A stretch of 64,000 bases of DNA from CAYJCL01 sp964370475 (GCA_964370475.1 CAYJJI010000005.1:1-64000); one strand, 5' to 3'. Positions 17,676 through 26,942 are shown, counted from the stretch's first letter. The notes: generated by a model from the letters alone, not told the origin. Numbers and translations: made by a program.

Positions 17676-18653
17676 ATGAGAAGAAATAAAGACTATATTG
17701 ACACTCAAAATTTTACTAAAGAAGAAATGCTTAATTTAGTTGGTTTAGGGTTGTTAATAAAAGATCACCTTAAAAGTGGTAAAAGTTTAGATGTATTACA
17801 TCATAAAACTTTAGGAATGATATTCCAACAATCATCTACGAGAACTAGAGTTTCATTTGAAACTGCTATGACTCAATTAGGAGGTCATGCTCAATATTTG
17901 GCTCCTGGTCAAATTCAATTAGGAACTCATGAATCTTTAAGTGATACTGCTAAAGTATTATCTAGATTAGTTGATATTCTAATGGCTAGAGTTGAAAGAC
18001 ATGTAAATGTTGATGAGTTAGGAAAATTCGCTACTGTTCCAGTAATTAATGGAATGAGTGATTATAATCATCCTACTCAAGAATTAGGGGATGTTACAAC
18101 TATGTTTGAACATTTACCTGAAGGTAAGAGTTTTGAAGATTTAAAAATAGTTTTTGTTGGTGATGCAACTCAAGTTTGTGCATCATTAATGATGATAACT
18201 ACAAAATTAGGTGCTAATTTTGTTCAATATGGACCTAAAGGTTTCCAATTAAAGGAAAATCATTTGGCTATAGCTGAAGAAAATTGTAAGGTTTCTGGTG
18301 GAAGTTACTTAGTAACTGAAGATCCAGAAGAAGCACTTAAAGATGCTGACTTTATTTATACTGATGTTTGGTATGGTTTATATGAAGCTGAATTATCAGA
18401 AGAAGAAAGAATGAAGACATTCTATCCTAAATACCAAGTAAATATGGATATGATTAAGAAAGCATCACCAAACGTTAAATTTATGCATTGTTTACCTGCA
18501 ACGCGTGGTGAAGAAGTTACTGATGAAGTTTTAGATTCTGAAATTTCAATTGTAATTGATCAAGCTGAAAATAGATTAACATCTATAAGAGCATTGTTAG
18601 TTTACTTTATGGATAAATATGACGAAACAATTAATGTAATCAAAAATAGTTAA
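17676..18653 (+). CDS. ptcA: Putrescine carbamoyltransferase
   Basis: This 325-residue transcarbamylase has the carbamoyl-phosphate motif SSTRTR (about residues 52-57), HPTQ (about 129-132) and HCLPA (about 273-277). The segment TDVWYGLYEAELSEEERM, in place of the ornithine-binding SMG loop of ornithine transcarbamylase, marks the putrescine enzyme. Its neighbours, agmatine deiminase and carbamate kinase, confirm the assignment. It carries out phosphorolysis of N-carbamoylputrescine to putrescine and carbamoyl phosphate. It is first in the cluster and 21 bases before the antiporter gene. Confidence 0.9.
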   Translation: MRRNKDYIDTQNFTKEEMLNLVGLGLLIKDHLKSGKSLDVLHHKTLGMIFQQSSTRTRVSFETAMTQLGGHAQYLAPGQIQLGTHESLSDTAKVLSRLVDILMARVERHVNVDELGKFATVPVINGMSDYNHPTQELGDVTTMFEHLPEGKSFEDLKIVFVGDATQVCASLMMITTKLGANFVQYGPKGFQLKENHLAIAEENCKVSGGSYLVTEDPEEALKDADFIYTDVWYGLYEAELSEEERMKTFYPKYQVNMDMIKKASPNVKFMHCLPATRGEEVTDEVLDSEISIVIDQAENRLTSIRALLVYFMDKYDETINVIKNS

Positions 18654-18674
18654 TAAAAATTTGAAAGGTAGTTT

Positions 18675-20060
18675 ATGAAAAAGAAGAAGTTTAAATTGTT
18701 TGATGCAATACTTGCTGCTGTATGTATTACTTTAGTAGCTGAAGCTGTTGCACCAACTGCTGCTATTGGAAATTCTCAATATTTCTGGTGGATATTTTTA
18801 ATCATCGCTTTTTGTTTACCTTATGGACTTATTACTGCTGAGCTTGGATCAACTTTTCCAAGCGAAGGTGGTATGTATACTTGGGTAAAAAAAGCATTTG
18901 GACCTAAATGGGCATCAAGAGTTGCATGGAATTATTGGATTAATTTCCCATTATGGATTGCATCACTTGCTGTTGCAATGACTGATGTTATTGCTGGTAT
19001 ATTTGAAGTAGAGTTATCAATAGTTTGGTTATTGGTTTTACAGCTTGGATATACTTGGTTAGTATCGTTTTTAGGTACGTTAAGAATTGGAGAAAGTAAG
19101 TTATTAGTTAACTTAGGGGCAATATTTAAAATTGCGTTTATGGTAGGCTTAGGTGTACTTGGAGTATATGTATACTTTTCAACAGGTACTAGTGCTAATC
19201 CAATTAATAGTGTTACTGATTTATTACCAACAACTGATTTAATTAGTTTATCATTTATTTCAGTTATTATATTTAATTTCTTAGGATTGGAAGTTGTAGC
19301 AACTTTTGCTGAAGATATGGAAAATCCTAAAAAAGATATACCTAAAGCTGTAATTATAGGAGCATTACTAACAGCAGTGTTCTATTTATTACCTGCTACT
19401 GGTATTAATATTGCAATGGATTTATCTACTGCTGAATCTGCAGGGATTACTGATGCTTTTGCTTCGTTATTAGTTACTTTAGGATGTAATGCTGAAATAA
19501 CTAGAATTATAGTAATTGCTGTTGGATTAATGTTTATTTATACATTAGTTGCTAATATTATTTCTTGGTCATTTGGAGTTAACTCAGTTGCTAAGTTTAG
19601 TGCTGATGATAATGGACTTCCAAAATTATTTAGTAAAACAAATAAAGCTGGAATACCATATATGGCTTCAATCATGAATGGTGTAGTTGCTTCTTTAATT
19701 ATTATAGTAGGTGTAATACTTGGAGTAGTAAATGAAAATGCTAGTAATTTATTCTGGACGTTTTTCTCACTTAGTTTAGTTACTTTATTAATTGGTTATT
19801 TACCTTTATTCTTATCATTTAAGAAATTAAGAAAGACTGATAAAACTAAACGTTCTTATAAGATACCTGGTGGAAATTTCGTAGTTAATTTAGTTACTTA
19901 TGTTCCATTTGTTATTTTATTTGTAAGTGTAATATTTACTATATTTATAGATTTCACTTTTGATTCTATGATGGCTAATTTACCTTTAATTATTGGTGTA
20001 ATTGTTTCATTGATTGTTCAAGAAATTATTGTAGCTGATGCTAAAGAAGGGAAAAATTAA
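18675..20060 (+). CDS. Agmatine/putrescine antiporter, APC family (copy 1)
   Basis: This 461-residue APC-superfamily transporter has about twelve hydrophobic helices. It starts KKKKFKLFDAILAAVCIT and carries ELGSTFPSEGGMYTWVKKAF, a family signature. Its place between putrescine carbamoyltransferase and agmatine deiminase points to exchange of external agmatine for internal putrescine (AguD role). A closely related copy of equal length lies just after agmatine deiminase (21210-22595). The stop codon overlaps the aguA start at base 20060. Confidence 0.87.
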   Translation: MKKKKFKLFDAILAAVCITLVAEAVAPTAAIGNSQYFWWIFLIIAFCLPYGLITAELGSTFPSEGGMYTWVKKAFGPKWASRVAWNYWINFPLWIASLAVAMTDVIAGIFEVELSIVWLLVLQLGYTWLVSFLGTLRIGESKLLVNLGAIFKIAFMVGLGVLGVYVYFSTGTSANPINSVTDLLPTTDLISLSFISVIIFNFLGLEVVATFAEDMENPKKDIPKAVIIGALLTAVFYLLPATGINIAMDLSTAESAGITDAFASLLVTLGCNAEITRIIVIAVGLMFIYTLVANIISWSFGVNSVAKFSADDNGLPKLFSKTNKAGIPYMASIMNGVVASLIIIVGVILGVVNENASNLFWTFFSLSLVTLLIGYLPLFLSFKKLRKTDKTKRSYKIPGGNFVVNLVTYVPFVILFVSVIFTIFIDFTFDSMMANLPLIIGVIVSLIVQEIIVADAKEGKN

Positions 20061-21154
20061 TGAAGAAATTAAATTCGACACCTAAAGCTGATGGCTTTAG
20101 GATGCCTGGAGAATTTGAGCCACATAAGGGAACTTATATGATCTGGCCTGAAAGACCAGATAACTGGAGATATGGAGCTAAACCAGCTCAAGAAACTTTT
20201 GTTAAAGTTGCTAATGTTATTTCTAAGTATGAACCTATTACTATGTTGGTTTCTGCTGCTCAATATTCTAATGCAAGACATTTACTTGATGAAAAAGTAA
20301 AAGTTGTAGAAATGAGTAATAATGATTCATGGTTAAGAGACTGTGGAGCTACTTTTGTTAAAAATGACAAGGGTGATTTAAGAGCAGTTGATTGGCGTTT
20401 TAATGCTTGGGGTGGTCTTGTTGATGGGTTATATTTCCCATGGGATCAAGATGATCTTATAGCTGGTAAGATGGCTGAGTTAGAACAAGTTGATAGATAT
20501 TATCTTGAAGACTTTGTTTTAGAAGGTGGATCTATTCATACTGATGGTGAAGGTACTGCTTTAGTTACTGAAGAGTGTTTATTATCAGAAGGAAGAAATC
20601 CTCATTTATCTAAAGAAGAGATTGAAAAATATCTTTGTGATTATATGAATGTTGAAAAGGTTTTATGGGTTAAAGAAGGTATTTACAATGATGAAACTAA
20701 TGGTCATGTAGATAATATGGTAACTTATGTTAAACCTGGAGTTTTAGCTCTTGCTTGGACTGATGATGAAAAAGATCCTCAATTCAAGAGAAGTACTGAA
20801 GCTTTAGAATATTTAAATAGTCAAGTAGATGCTAAAGGAAGAAAACTTGAGGTGCATAAAATTTATACACCTAAACCAATATTAATTTCTAGAGAAGAAA
20901 GTCTAGGAGTTGATGCAGTTGATGGTACATTACCTCGTAATGAGGGAGATCGTTTAGCTGCTTCTTATGTAAATTATTATGTAGGTAATGGTTTTGTATT
21001 ACTTCCAATATTTGGTGATCCTAATGATCAATTGGCTATTATGAGCTTATTAAAATTATATCCTGACAGAGTAGTTGAAACTATCTATGCAAGAGAAATT
21101 TTATTAGGTGGTGGTAATATTCATTGTATTACTCAACAGGTTCCTAAAAATTAA
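20060..21154 (+). CDS. aguA: Agmatine deiminase
   Basis: This 364-residue enzyme of the guanidino-group-modifying fold hydrolyses agmatine to N-carbamoylputrescine and ammonia. Family marks are DGFRMPGEFEPHKGTYMIWP at the N-terminus, NDSWLRDCGATF, LEGGSIHTDGEGT, NGHVDNM, and the catalytic Cys in GGGNIHCITQQ (about residue 357). Length is normal. It sits between two antiporter genes and is followed by a terminator, so the second antiporter may be transcribed separately. Confidence 0.95.
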   Translation: MKKLNSTPKADGFRMPGEFEPHKGTYMIWPERPDNWRYGAKPAQETFVKVANVISKYEPITMLVSAAQYSNARHLLDEKVKVVEMSNNDSWLRDCGATFVKNDKGDLRAVDWRFNAWGGLVDGLYFPWDQDDLIAGKMAELEQVDRYYLEDFVLEGGSIHTDGEGTALVTEECLLSEGRNPHLSKEEIEKYLCDYMNVEKVLWVKEGIYNDETNGHVDNMVTYVKPGVLALAWTDDEKDPQFKRSTEALEYLNSQVDAKGRKLEVHKIYTPKPILISREESLGVDAVDGTLPRNEGDRLAASYVNYYVGNGFVLLPIFGDPNDQLAIMSLLKLYPDRVVETIYAREILLGGGNIHCITQQVPKN

Positions 21155-21179
21155 GAAAGTATGTTTACTTTCTTTTTTT
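21153..21179 (+). terminator. Rho-independent terminator after aguA
   Basis: AAGAAAGTA (21153-21161) pairs with TACTTTCTT (21166-21174), followed by T's. A TATAAT (about 21183-21188) just beyond suggests a fresh promoter for the second antiporter. Confidence 0.8.
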
Positions 21180-21209
21180 GTGGTATAATCAATTTAATAG
21201 AGGTGTGTA

Positions 21210-22595
21210 ATGAAAAAGAAAAAGTTTAAGTTATTTGATGCTATATTAGCAACTGTATGTATTATCTTAGTGGCTGAGGCAGTTGCTCCTACCGCATCTA
21301 TTGGGAATTCACAATACTTTTGGTATTTATTTATCATTATATTATTTTGTATTCCTTATGGACTTATTACCGCTGAGCTTGGATCAACTTTTCCTAGCGA
21401 AGGTGGTATGTATACTTGGGTTAAAAGGGCTTTTGGACCTAAATGGGCTTCTAGGGTAGCATGGAATTATTGGATTAATTTTCCTTTATGGATGGCTTCT
21501 TTAGCTGTTGCTGTAACTGATGTAATAATGGGTATATTTAATATAGATTTATCTATAATGTGGTTATTATTAATTCAGTTGGGTTATATATGGTTAGTTA
21601 CTTTTTTTGGAAGTAATAGAATAGGTGAAAATAAGTTTTTAATTAATATGGGAACTTTCTTTAAAGTCTTATTTATGGTTAGTTTGGGAATTTTAGGAAT
21701 TTATGTTTATATAGTTACTGGTGAAAGTGCTAATCCTATAAATAGTGTTAATGATTTATTACCTACTATGGACTTAGTTAGTTTATCGTTTATTTCGGTT
21801 ATTATATTTAATTTTTTAGGTTTAGAAGTAGTTACTACTTTTACTGATGATATGGAGAATCCTAAAAAGGAAATTCCTAAAGCAATTATAATAGCGATAT
21901 TTTTAATAGCAATATTTTATTTGTTGCCTGCAACAGGTATAAATATTGCAATGCCAGCATTAACTGCTGAAACAGCTGGTATTACTGATAGTTTTTCTAT
22001 ATTATTAACTACATTAGGTGTTAATAGTGATATTATTAGGGTAGTAGTTATTGGAGTAGGTTTAATGTTTATTTATACTCTTATTGCTAATATTGCTTCT
22101 TGGTCGTTTGGAGTTAATTCTGTTGCTAAGTTCAGTGCTGATGATAATGGTTTACCTAAAGCTTTTGGTATTACCAATAAAAAAGGTGTACCTTATATGT
22201 CAGCAATCATTAATGGTTTAGTGGCTTCTGGCGTTTTAATAATCGGTTTAGTACTTAGTTTAGTTTCGGATAATGTAAGTAATTTATTTTGGACGTTCTT
22301 TTCTTTATCGGTAGTTACTCATCAAATAAGTCACGTTCCTATGTTTTTTGCTTTTTTAAAACTTAGAAAAACTGATAAAACTAAGAGAGCTTATAAAGCT
22401 CCTTGTAAGGGATTATTTATGTATTTGTTTGCATTAGTTCCTTTTGTTATTATTGTTCTTTGTTTAACATTTACTTTATTTATAGATTTTAGCTTAGAAT
22501 CATTAATTAGTAATTTGCCATTAATATTAGGAGTTATTATTTCTTTTATTGTACAAGAAATATTAATAAGAGATGTAAAAGAATCATGTAAATAG
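21210..22595 (+). CDS. Agmatine/putrescine antiporter, APC family (copy 2)
   Basis: This 461-residue transporter is a clear paralogue of the gene at 18675-20060. Length is equal and long stretches are identical, such as PSEGGMYTWVK and RVAWNYWINFPLW. Differences are scattered, including THQISHVPMFFAFLKLRK where copy 1 has TLLIGYLPLFLSFKKLRK. The duplication is therefore not very recent at the DNA level. It may prefer another amine or agmatine-related substrate, or add capacity. It has its own short leader with TATAAT and RBS GAGGTG. Confidence 0.85.
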   Translation: MKKKKFKLFDAILATVCIILVAEAVAPTASIGNSQYFWYLFIIILFCIPYGLITAELGSTFPSEGGMYTWVKRAFGPKWASRVAWNYWINFPLWMASLAVAVTDVIMGIFNIDLSIMWLLLIQLGYIWLVTFFGSNRIGENKFLINMGTFFKVLFMVSLGILGIYVYIVTGESANPINSVNDLLPTMDLVSLSFISVIIFNFLGLEVVTTFTDDMENPKKEIPKAIIIAIFLIAIFYLLPATGINIAMPALTAETAGITDSFSILLTTLGVNSDIIRVVVIGVGLMFIYTLIANIASWSFGVNSVAKFSADDNGLPKAFGITNKKGVPYMSAIINGLVASGVLIIGLVLSLVSDNVSNLFWTFFSLSVVTHQISHVPMFFAFLKLRKTDKTKRAYKAPCKGLFMYLFALVPFVIIVLCLTFTLFIDFSLESLISNLPLILGVIISFIVQEILIRDVKESCK

Positions 22596-22600
22596 ATAAA

Positions 22601-22635
22601 AAAAGTTAATTTGAAATGGAATTAACTTTTTTTAT
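22601..22635 (+). terminator. Rho-independent terminator
   Basis: AAAAAGTTAATT (22601-22612) pairs with AATTAACTTTTT (22621-22632) across an eight-base loop, then T's. Confidence 0.8.
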
Positions 22636-22667
22636 TTGGTATAATTTATATAGTAGGGAGAATAGAT

Positions 22668-23588
22668 ATGAGAATAGTAATAGCATTAGGTGGAAATGCT
22701 CTTGGAAATAATCCTAAAGAGCAACAAGAATTAATAGATAAAGCAATGGCTAATGTAGTACCTTTAATTAAGGATGGTCATGAAGTAATTATAGGTCATG
22801 GAAATGGTCCTCAAGTAGGTGTTATTAATTTAGCTTTTGAAGATTCTTTTGAGAATAAGGATATTCCATATATGTCTTTTCCTGAGTGTAGTGCAATGAG
22901 TCAAGGATATATCGGATATCATATTCAAAAAGGTCTTAGAGCCTTATTGAAAAAGAGTAATCTTAATAAAAAGATAGCTACTATAGTAACTCAGGTAGTT
23001 GTTGATAAAAGCGATTTTGCTTTTGTTAATCTTAGTAAACCAGTTGGTCCTTTTTATACTAAAGAAGTTGCTGATAAGTTAGCATTAGCTAGTGGTGAAA
23101 CATATGTTGAAGATGCTGGCAGAGGGTATAGAAAAGTTGTTGCTAGTCCTGCACCGGTTTCAATAGTAGAAATAGAAACAATTAAGGATTTAATGAATAC
23201 TGGTCATGTTGTTATTGCAGGTGGAGGAGGAGGAATTCCTGTTTATTTACAGGATGAAACTCAAGGAGCTAATGCGGTAATTGATAAGGATAAAGTAGCT
23301 TCATTAATGGCTAAAGAGTTAAATGCTGATATATTAGTAATTTTAACTAATATTAAACAAGCTCAAATAAATTATGGTAAAGAAAATGCAAGTGGATTGG
23401 GTATTATTAGTGTAGATGAAGCAACTAAGTATATAGATGAAGGGCATTTTGCTAAAGGAAGTATGTTACCTAAGATGGAAGCTGCTTTAGATTTTGCTAA
23501 AACAAGTGGTAATAAAGCTATTATTACATCTCTAGATAATTTAACTAATGCATTAAATGGTATAGATGCTACAATAATAGGAAAATAG
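22668..23588 (+). CDS. arcC: Carbamate kinase
   Basis: This 306-residue amino-acid-kinase-fold enzyme makes ATP from carbamoyl phosphate and ADP. Motifs: IALGGNALG at the N-terminus, GHGNGPQVG (about residues 43-51), CSAMSQGYIGY, GGGGGIPV (about 185-192), and the C-terminal FAKGSMLPKMEAALDF. It completes the agmatine deiminase pathway, yielding one ATP per agmatine. It is separated from the second antiporter by a terminator and has its own TATAAT and RBS. The symbol aguC would also fit. Confidence 0.94.
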   Translation: MRIVIALGGNALGNNPKEQQELIDKAMANVVPLIKDGHEVIIGHGNGPQVGVINLAFEDSFENKDIPYMSFPECSAMSQGYIGYHIQKGLRALLKKSNLNKKIATIVTQVVVDKSDFAFVNLSKPVGPFYTKEVADKLALASGETYVEDAGRGYRKVVASPAPVSIVEIETIKDLMNTGHVVIAGGGGGIPVYLQDETQGANAVIDKDKVASLMAKELNADILVILTNIKQAQINYGKENASGLGIISVDEATKYIDEGHFAKGSMLPKMEAALDFAKTSGNKAIITSLDNLTNALNGIDATIIGK

Positions 23589-23607
23589 CTAATGCTATTT
23601 TTTTATT
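23583..23607 (+). terminator. Rho-independent terminator of carbamate kinase
   Basis: AAATAGC (23583-23589) pairs with GCTATTT (23594-23600), followed by T's. The stem includes the stop codon. Confidence 0.8.
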
Positions 23608-23700
23608 ATTAATACTTGTTGTTTTTTTATATCTTAGTGTTATAATTAAATTAGAGAACTTATATTGCTTGTATAAGATCTAAAGTATAGGAGTGATAAT

Positions 23701-24267
23701 ATGAATAAAAGCAAAATGATATTGTTAATAGTAGGAGGTGCTGTATTACTTATTGCAATGATGTTAATTAGTACTTATAATGGATTAGTTAAAATTAATG
23801 AAGAAGTTGAGGCTAAATGGTCTGCTGTTGAGACTGATTTACAAAGAAGAAATGATTTAATACCTAATTTAGTTAGTACTGTTCAAGGTTATGCTGAACA
23901 TGAGGCTGAAGTTTATGAGTCAATTACTGATGCTAGAGCTAAAATGAGTGGAGCTATGACTCCTGAAGAAGCTGCTGCTGCGGATTCTGAGCTATCTGCT
24001 GCTTTAGGAAGGTTACTAGCTATTAGTGAATCTAATCCAGAGTTAAAAGCTAATGAAAACTTTATTCAATTACAAGATGAACTTGCTGGTACTGAAAACA
24101 GAATTGCTGTATCTAGAAAAGATTATAATGAGCAAGCAAAGAGTTATAATACTGAAGTGAAATCTTTTCCTAAAAATATAATTGCTGGAATGTTTGGGTT
24201 TGATGAAAAGGAATATTTTGAAGCAGTTGAAGGGGCTGAAAATGCGCCAGAAGTTAATTTCGAATAG
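23701..24267 (+). CDS. lemA: LemA family protein
   Basis: This 188-residue protein has one N-terminal membrane helix and a helical domain. Signatures are YNGLVKINEEVEAKWSAVET, LQRRNDLIPNLVSTVQGYA and NRIAVSRKDYNE, with the C-terminal FPKNIIAGMFGF. LemA proteins are membrane-anchored, mostly helical, and commonly paired with TPM-domain proteins, as here. The exact role is not established. The leader (about 23641-23700) has TATAAT at 23641-23646 and a small hairpin (CTTATA/TATAAG). The TPM gene starts inside its 3' end. Confidence 0.92.
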   Translation: MNKSKMILLIVGGAVLLIAMMLISTYNGLVKINEEVEAKWSAVETDLQRRNDLIPNLVSTVQGYAEHEAEVYESITDARAKMSGAMTPEEAAAADSELSAALGRLLAISESNPELKANENFIQLQDELAGTENRIAVSRKDYNEQAKSYNTEVKSFPKNIIAGMFGFDEKEYFEAVEGAENAPEVNFE

Positions 24268-25246
24268 TATATTATTAATTGGATTATTTTTTCTACCTTT
24301 TTATGTAAGTGCTTTGGAGCCTACTGAGGAGTTTTATGTTAATGACTTTGCTAATATATTAAGTGATGAAACAGAATCATATATTATTAAACAAAGTAAT
24401 GCTATGTATCATGTTGATGGTACTCAAATTGTTGTTGTTACTGTTCCAAGTTTGGATGGTGAAATTTTAGAAGAATTTTCTTTAGATTTAGCTAGATCTT
24501 TTGGGATAGGTGATGATGAAGCTGATAATGGTTTATTACTTCTTTTAGCATTGGAAGAAAGAATGTTTAGAGTTGAAGTAGGTTATGGACTTGAAGGTGT
24601 TTTAAATGATGCTAAAACAGGAAGATTTCAAGATGATTATATGATCCCTTATTTTAAAGATGATAAATGGGATGAAGGAATTATTAATGGATATAATGCA
24701 TTTTTTGAAGAAATAGTACTTAAAAATAATTTGGAAATTGATTATGATGTACCGATTGGTAATAATGAAAATCCTAGTGAAAATGTAGAGAATGCTAATG
24801 TTTATTTAGTAATAATATTTGCAGTAATTGCTGGTTTTGTTGGAAGTAAACTTGGAAAAGAGTTATCTAAAAAGAGTAGAGCTTATCATAAAAATTATAA
24901 TAAAACACTTGATATAAGATTAGAAAAATTGTTAAAAAATGAACCTGTTAATAAGGATTATGCTAATGTAAAAGCTAATATGTATAGTGTTGTATCTTTT
25001 ATAATAGTTTTTATTATTTTAATGATTATTAGTTATCATTTTGCTTCTATTATTAGTAATATAATTAATTTTTTTACTTTTTATATTGCTTGTACTTTAC
25101 AATTTCCAGGTAATTATTTAAACAGTAATAGAACTGGTGGAGGTAGTTCCTTTGGCGGTGGATCGTCTGGTGGTTCATCAAGTTTTGGTGGTTCATCTGG
25201 TGGTGGTGGATCTTTCGGTGGAGGAGGATCTTCAAGAGGTTTTTAA
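24242..25246 (+). CDS. TPM domain membrane protein (YgcG-like)
   Basis: The start is taken as ATG 24242, giving 334 residues. It lies inside the end of lemA behind GAAGGGGCTG and yields a good signal peptide (SILLIGLFFLPFYVSA). A TPM domain follows (about residues 25-165: FYVNDFANILSDETESYI, GTQIVVVTVPSL, DNGLLLLLALEERMFRVEVG, YGLEGVLND). One or two membrane helices come next (about 185 and 250), then a Gly/Ser-rich tail ending GGGGSSRGF. LemA-TPM pairs are common in bacteria; TPM proteins are linked to envelope stress or photosystem repair. The function here is not known. Confidence 0.88.
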   Translation: MRQKLISNSILLIGLFFLPFYVSALEPTEEFYVNDFANILSDETESYIIKQSNAMYHVDGTQIVVVTVPSLDGEILEEFSLDLARSFGIGDDEADNGLLLLLALEERMFRVEVGYGLEGVLNDAKTGRFQDDYMIPYFKDDKWDEGIINGYNAFFEEIVLKNNLEIDYDVPIGNNENPSENVENANVYLVIIFAVIAGFVGSKLGKELSKKSRAYHKNYNKTLDIRLEKLLKNEPVNKDYANVKANMYSVVSFIIVFIILMIISYHFASIISNIINFFTFYIACTLQFPGNYLNSNRTGGGSSFGGGSSGGSSSFGGSSGGGGSFGGGGSSRGF

Positions 25247-25262
25247 TATAAGGAGGTGGGTT

Positions 25263-25673
25263 ATGAAAAAAATAAATAGTATTTTATTTATATTTTTAAT
25301 GGTATTAGTTTTAACAGGGTGTTCGAGTGAAAAGTCGTTAGTGTGTATTAATGATGAAAGTGAATTAGGTGAAGCTAAAGTCGATATGTTATTTAAAAGT
25401 GATGAATTAGTAAGTTATGAAATGTCTATGAAAATGAATATGGCAGTGAAACTTAATGAGGATGAAGCTTCGATGTTTTGTGATGAATATGAAAATGTAG
25501 AAGGTATTAAATGTAGTGTTAGTGTTGATGAAAGAGTTGTTACTTCTATAATTGAAGTTGACTTGGATAAAGTAACAGATAAACAAATAGAAAATATAGG
25601 TTTTTCTACTGATACGTATGATAATATATTGGATAGTGCAACTGAAGAGGGATTTACTTGTGAATCTAAATAA
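25263..25673 (+). CDS. Small lipoprotein, unknown function
   Basis: This 136-residue protein starts at ATG 25263 behind AAGGAGGTGGG. A longer open frame upstream (from 25137) only reads the Gly-tail of the TPM gene in another frame. The signal ends in lipobox LTGC (Cys about residue 19). The mature part has four more Cys and a repeated alternating pattern (VDMLFKSDELVSYEMSMKM), similar in feel to DUF1307/YehR-type lipoproteins, though I cannot confirm that family. It follows the TPM gene by 16 bases and is probably in the same operon. Confidence 0.7.
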   Translation: MKKINSILFIFLMVLVLTGCSSEKSLVCINDESELGEAKVDMLFKSDELVSYEMSMKMNMAVKLNEDEASMFCDEYENVEGIKCSVSVDERVVTSIIEVDLDKVTDKQIENIGFSTDTYDNILDSATEEGFTCESK

Positions 25674-25739
25674 GAAGGTTAATTATTATCTTTTTTTTAT
25701 GAATTTATGGTAATATAGTTATATAGAGTAGGTAATGTA

Positions 25740-26576
25740 ATGATTAGAGCAATGTTTGTTAGTTTTTGGGTTAATTTATTTTTAACTATTGGTAAAGTTG
25801 TAGTAGGATTTTTTGGAAATAGTTCTGTATTAGTAGCTGATGGGGTATCTTCTTTTAGTGATTTAATAACTGATATATTTGCAATAATAGGAGGAGTTTT
25901 ATCTAAGAAGTCTGCCGATAAAACTCATCCATTTGGGTATGGTAAGTTAGAATATGTATTTAGTTTATTTATTTCTTTAATCATTATTAGCTTGGGTGTT
26001 TTTGTAATATTACATAATTCTTATAATGAAGTTATATATCCAAAGTATTTTGTTTTGATATTTGTTGTTATTGCAGTAGTAGTTAAAATATTATTAGTGA
26101 AATTTTTATATGATAAATCTAAGTTACTTAATAGTGATATTTTACTTTATTCATCTTTAGAAAGTAAGTTAGATGTTTATGGAACTATTATTGTATTTTT
26201 CACTTCAATTTGTATGTTATTATCTAAGTATATAGATTTTTTAAAGTATACTAATCTTATTTCTACAATAGTTATTGGTATTTTAATACTTGTTGGGGGG
26301 ATAAGAATATTTATATATAATGTTAAAGAGTTGAGTATTAAGAAGTTTTCTGGAGATTTAAATAAAGAAGTTAGAGATATTATATTGGCTCATAAGGAAA
26401 TTGAATCAATAAATAAGATGTATATTTTCAAGTATGGAGAATATTATCAATTATTTGCAGAGTTTATTTTTGTAGATGATATAAAGTTGAGTAAAGCTCA
26501 TGATATCGTTGAAAATATTAAACATCAATTATATGTAAAAAAAATTAGACATATTTATATAGAAATGGATAGTTAA
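25740..26576 (+). CDS. Cation diffusion facilitator (CDF) transporter
   Basis: This 278-residue transporter has about five or six membrane helices followed by a short cytoplasmic domain (about residues 205-278). The metal-site motif in helix 2 is ADGVSSFSDLITD and the loop after it is HPFGYGKLEY, both standard for CDF proteins. Such proteins export divalent metals (Zn, Mn, Fe, Co) in exchange for protons. The specificity cannot be read. There is no Zur-type palindrome in front of it. The second metal-site helix reads LESKLDVYG in place of the usual H-x-x-x-D, so metal site A appears altered. Confidence 0.85.
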   Translation: MIRAMFVSFWVNLFLTIGKVVVGFFGNSSVLVADGVSSFSDLITDIFAIIGGVLSKKSADKTHPFGYGKLEYVFSLFISLIIISLGVFVILHNSYNEVIYPKYFVLIFVVIAVVVKILLVKFLYDKSKLLNSDILLYSSLESKLDVYGTIIVFFTSICMLLSKYIDFLKYTNLISTIVIGILILVGGIRIFIYNVKELSIKKFSGDLNKEVRDIILAHKEIESINKMYIFKYGEYYQLFAEFIFVDDIKLSKAHDIVENIKHQLYVKKIRHIYIEMDS

Positions 26577-26577
26577 T

Positions 26578-26606
26578 AAAAAAGGATTACTACAGTAATC
26601 CTTTTT
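26578..26606. terminator. Bidirectional terminator
   Basis: AAAGGATTAC (26581-26590) pairs with GTAATCCTTT (26594-26603), with A's on the left and T's on the right. It serves the CDF gene on the + strand and the converging small gene on the - strand. Confidence 0.8.
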
Positions 26607-26862
26607 AATATAATGTTCTTTTTCTTTTTGCACTTTCTTCTTCGATGAAATCTGGAAAAATTTCCAGAAATTTTTGTCTCCATACTGGGTCGCATAATAG
26701 TTTACTTAATATTCTTTTTTTAATCCATTCATTAGTTTTTAAAGTTTCTTTTATTTCTGCTATTGATTCAGGATGGTTAATTATATATTCAAAGTTTAAT
26801 ATACATCCAATATTAGGATTATTTATTGTTTTTTCATAAGTTATATACCAGTCTTTATTCAT
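26605..26862 (-). CDS. Small uncharacterised cytoplasmic protein
   Basis: This 85-residue protein is rich in Trp, Ile, Lys and Glu (MNKDWYITYEKTINN, then NEWIKKRILSKLLCDPVWRQ and a basic end AKRKRTLY). No membrane segment or signal is present. RBS AAAGGTGG precedes the ATG, and a good promoter is visible, so the gene is real. It converges with the CDF gene on a shared terminator. I do not recognise a family. Confidence 0.65.
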   Translation of the reverse strand: MNKDWYITYEKTINNPNIGCILNFEYIINHPESIAEIKETLKTNEWIKKRILSKLLCDPVWRQKFLEIFPDFIEEESAKRKRTLY

Positions 26863-26880
26863 AATGCCACCTTTTATTTA

Positions 26881-26908
26881 ATTATACTACTAATAATGTA
26901 TTTTACAA
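26881..26908 (-). promoter_or_regulatory. Promoter of the small - strand gene
   Basis: On the - strand TTGTAA (26903-26908) is separated by 16 bp from TATAAT (26881-26886), 19 bases before the start codon. Confidence 0.6.
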
Positions 26909-26942
26909 CAATTATTTGATATAATGGATTTGGAGTGGTTAT

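Noticed and set aside
17676..23588. Arginine deiminase (ADI) operon
   Set aside because: The deiminase is the agmatine type (GGGNIHC, NDSWLRDCGATF) and the carbamoyltransferase has the putrescine-type DVWYGLYEAELSEEER segment, so it is the agmatine pathway.
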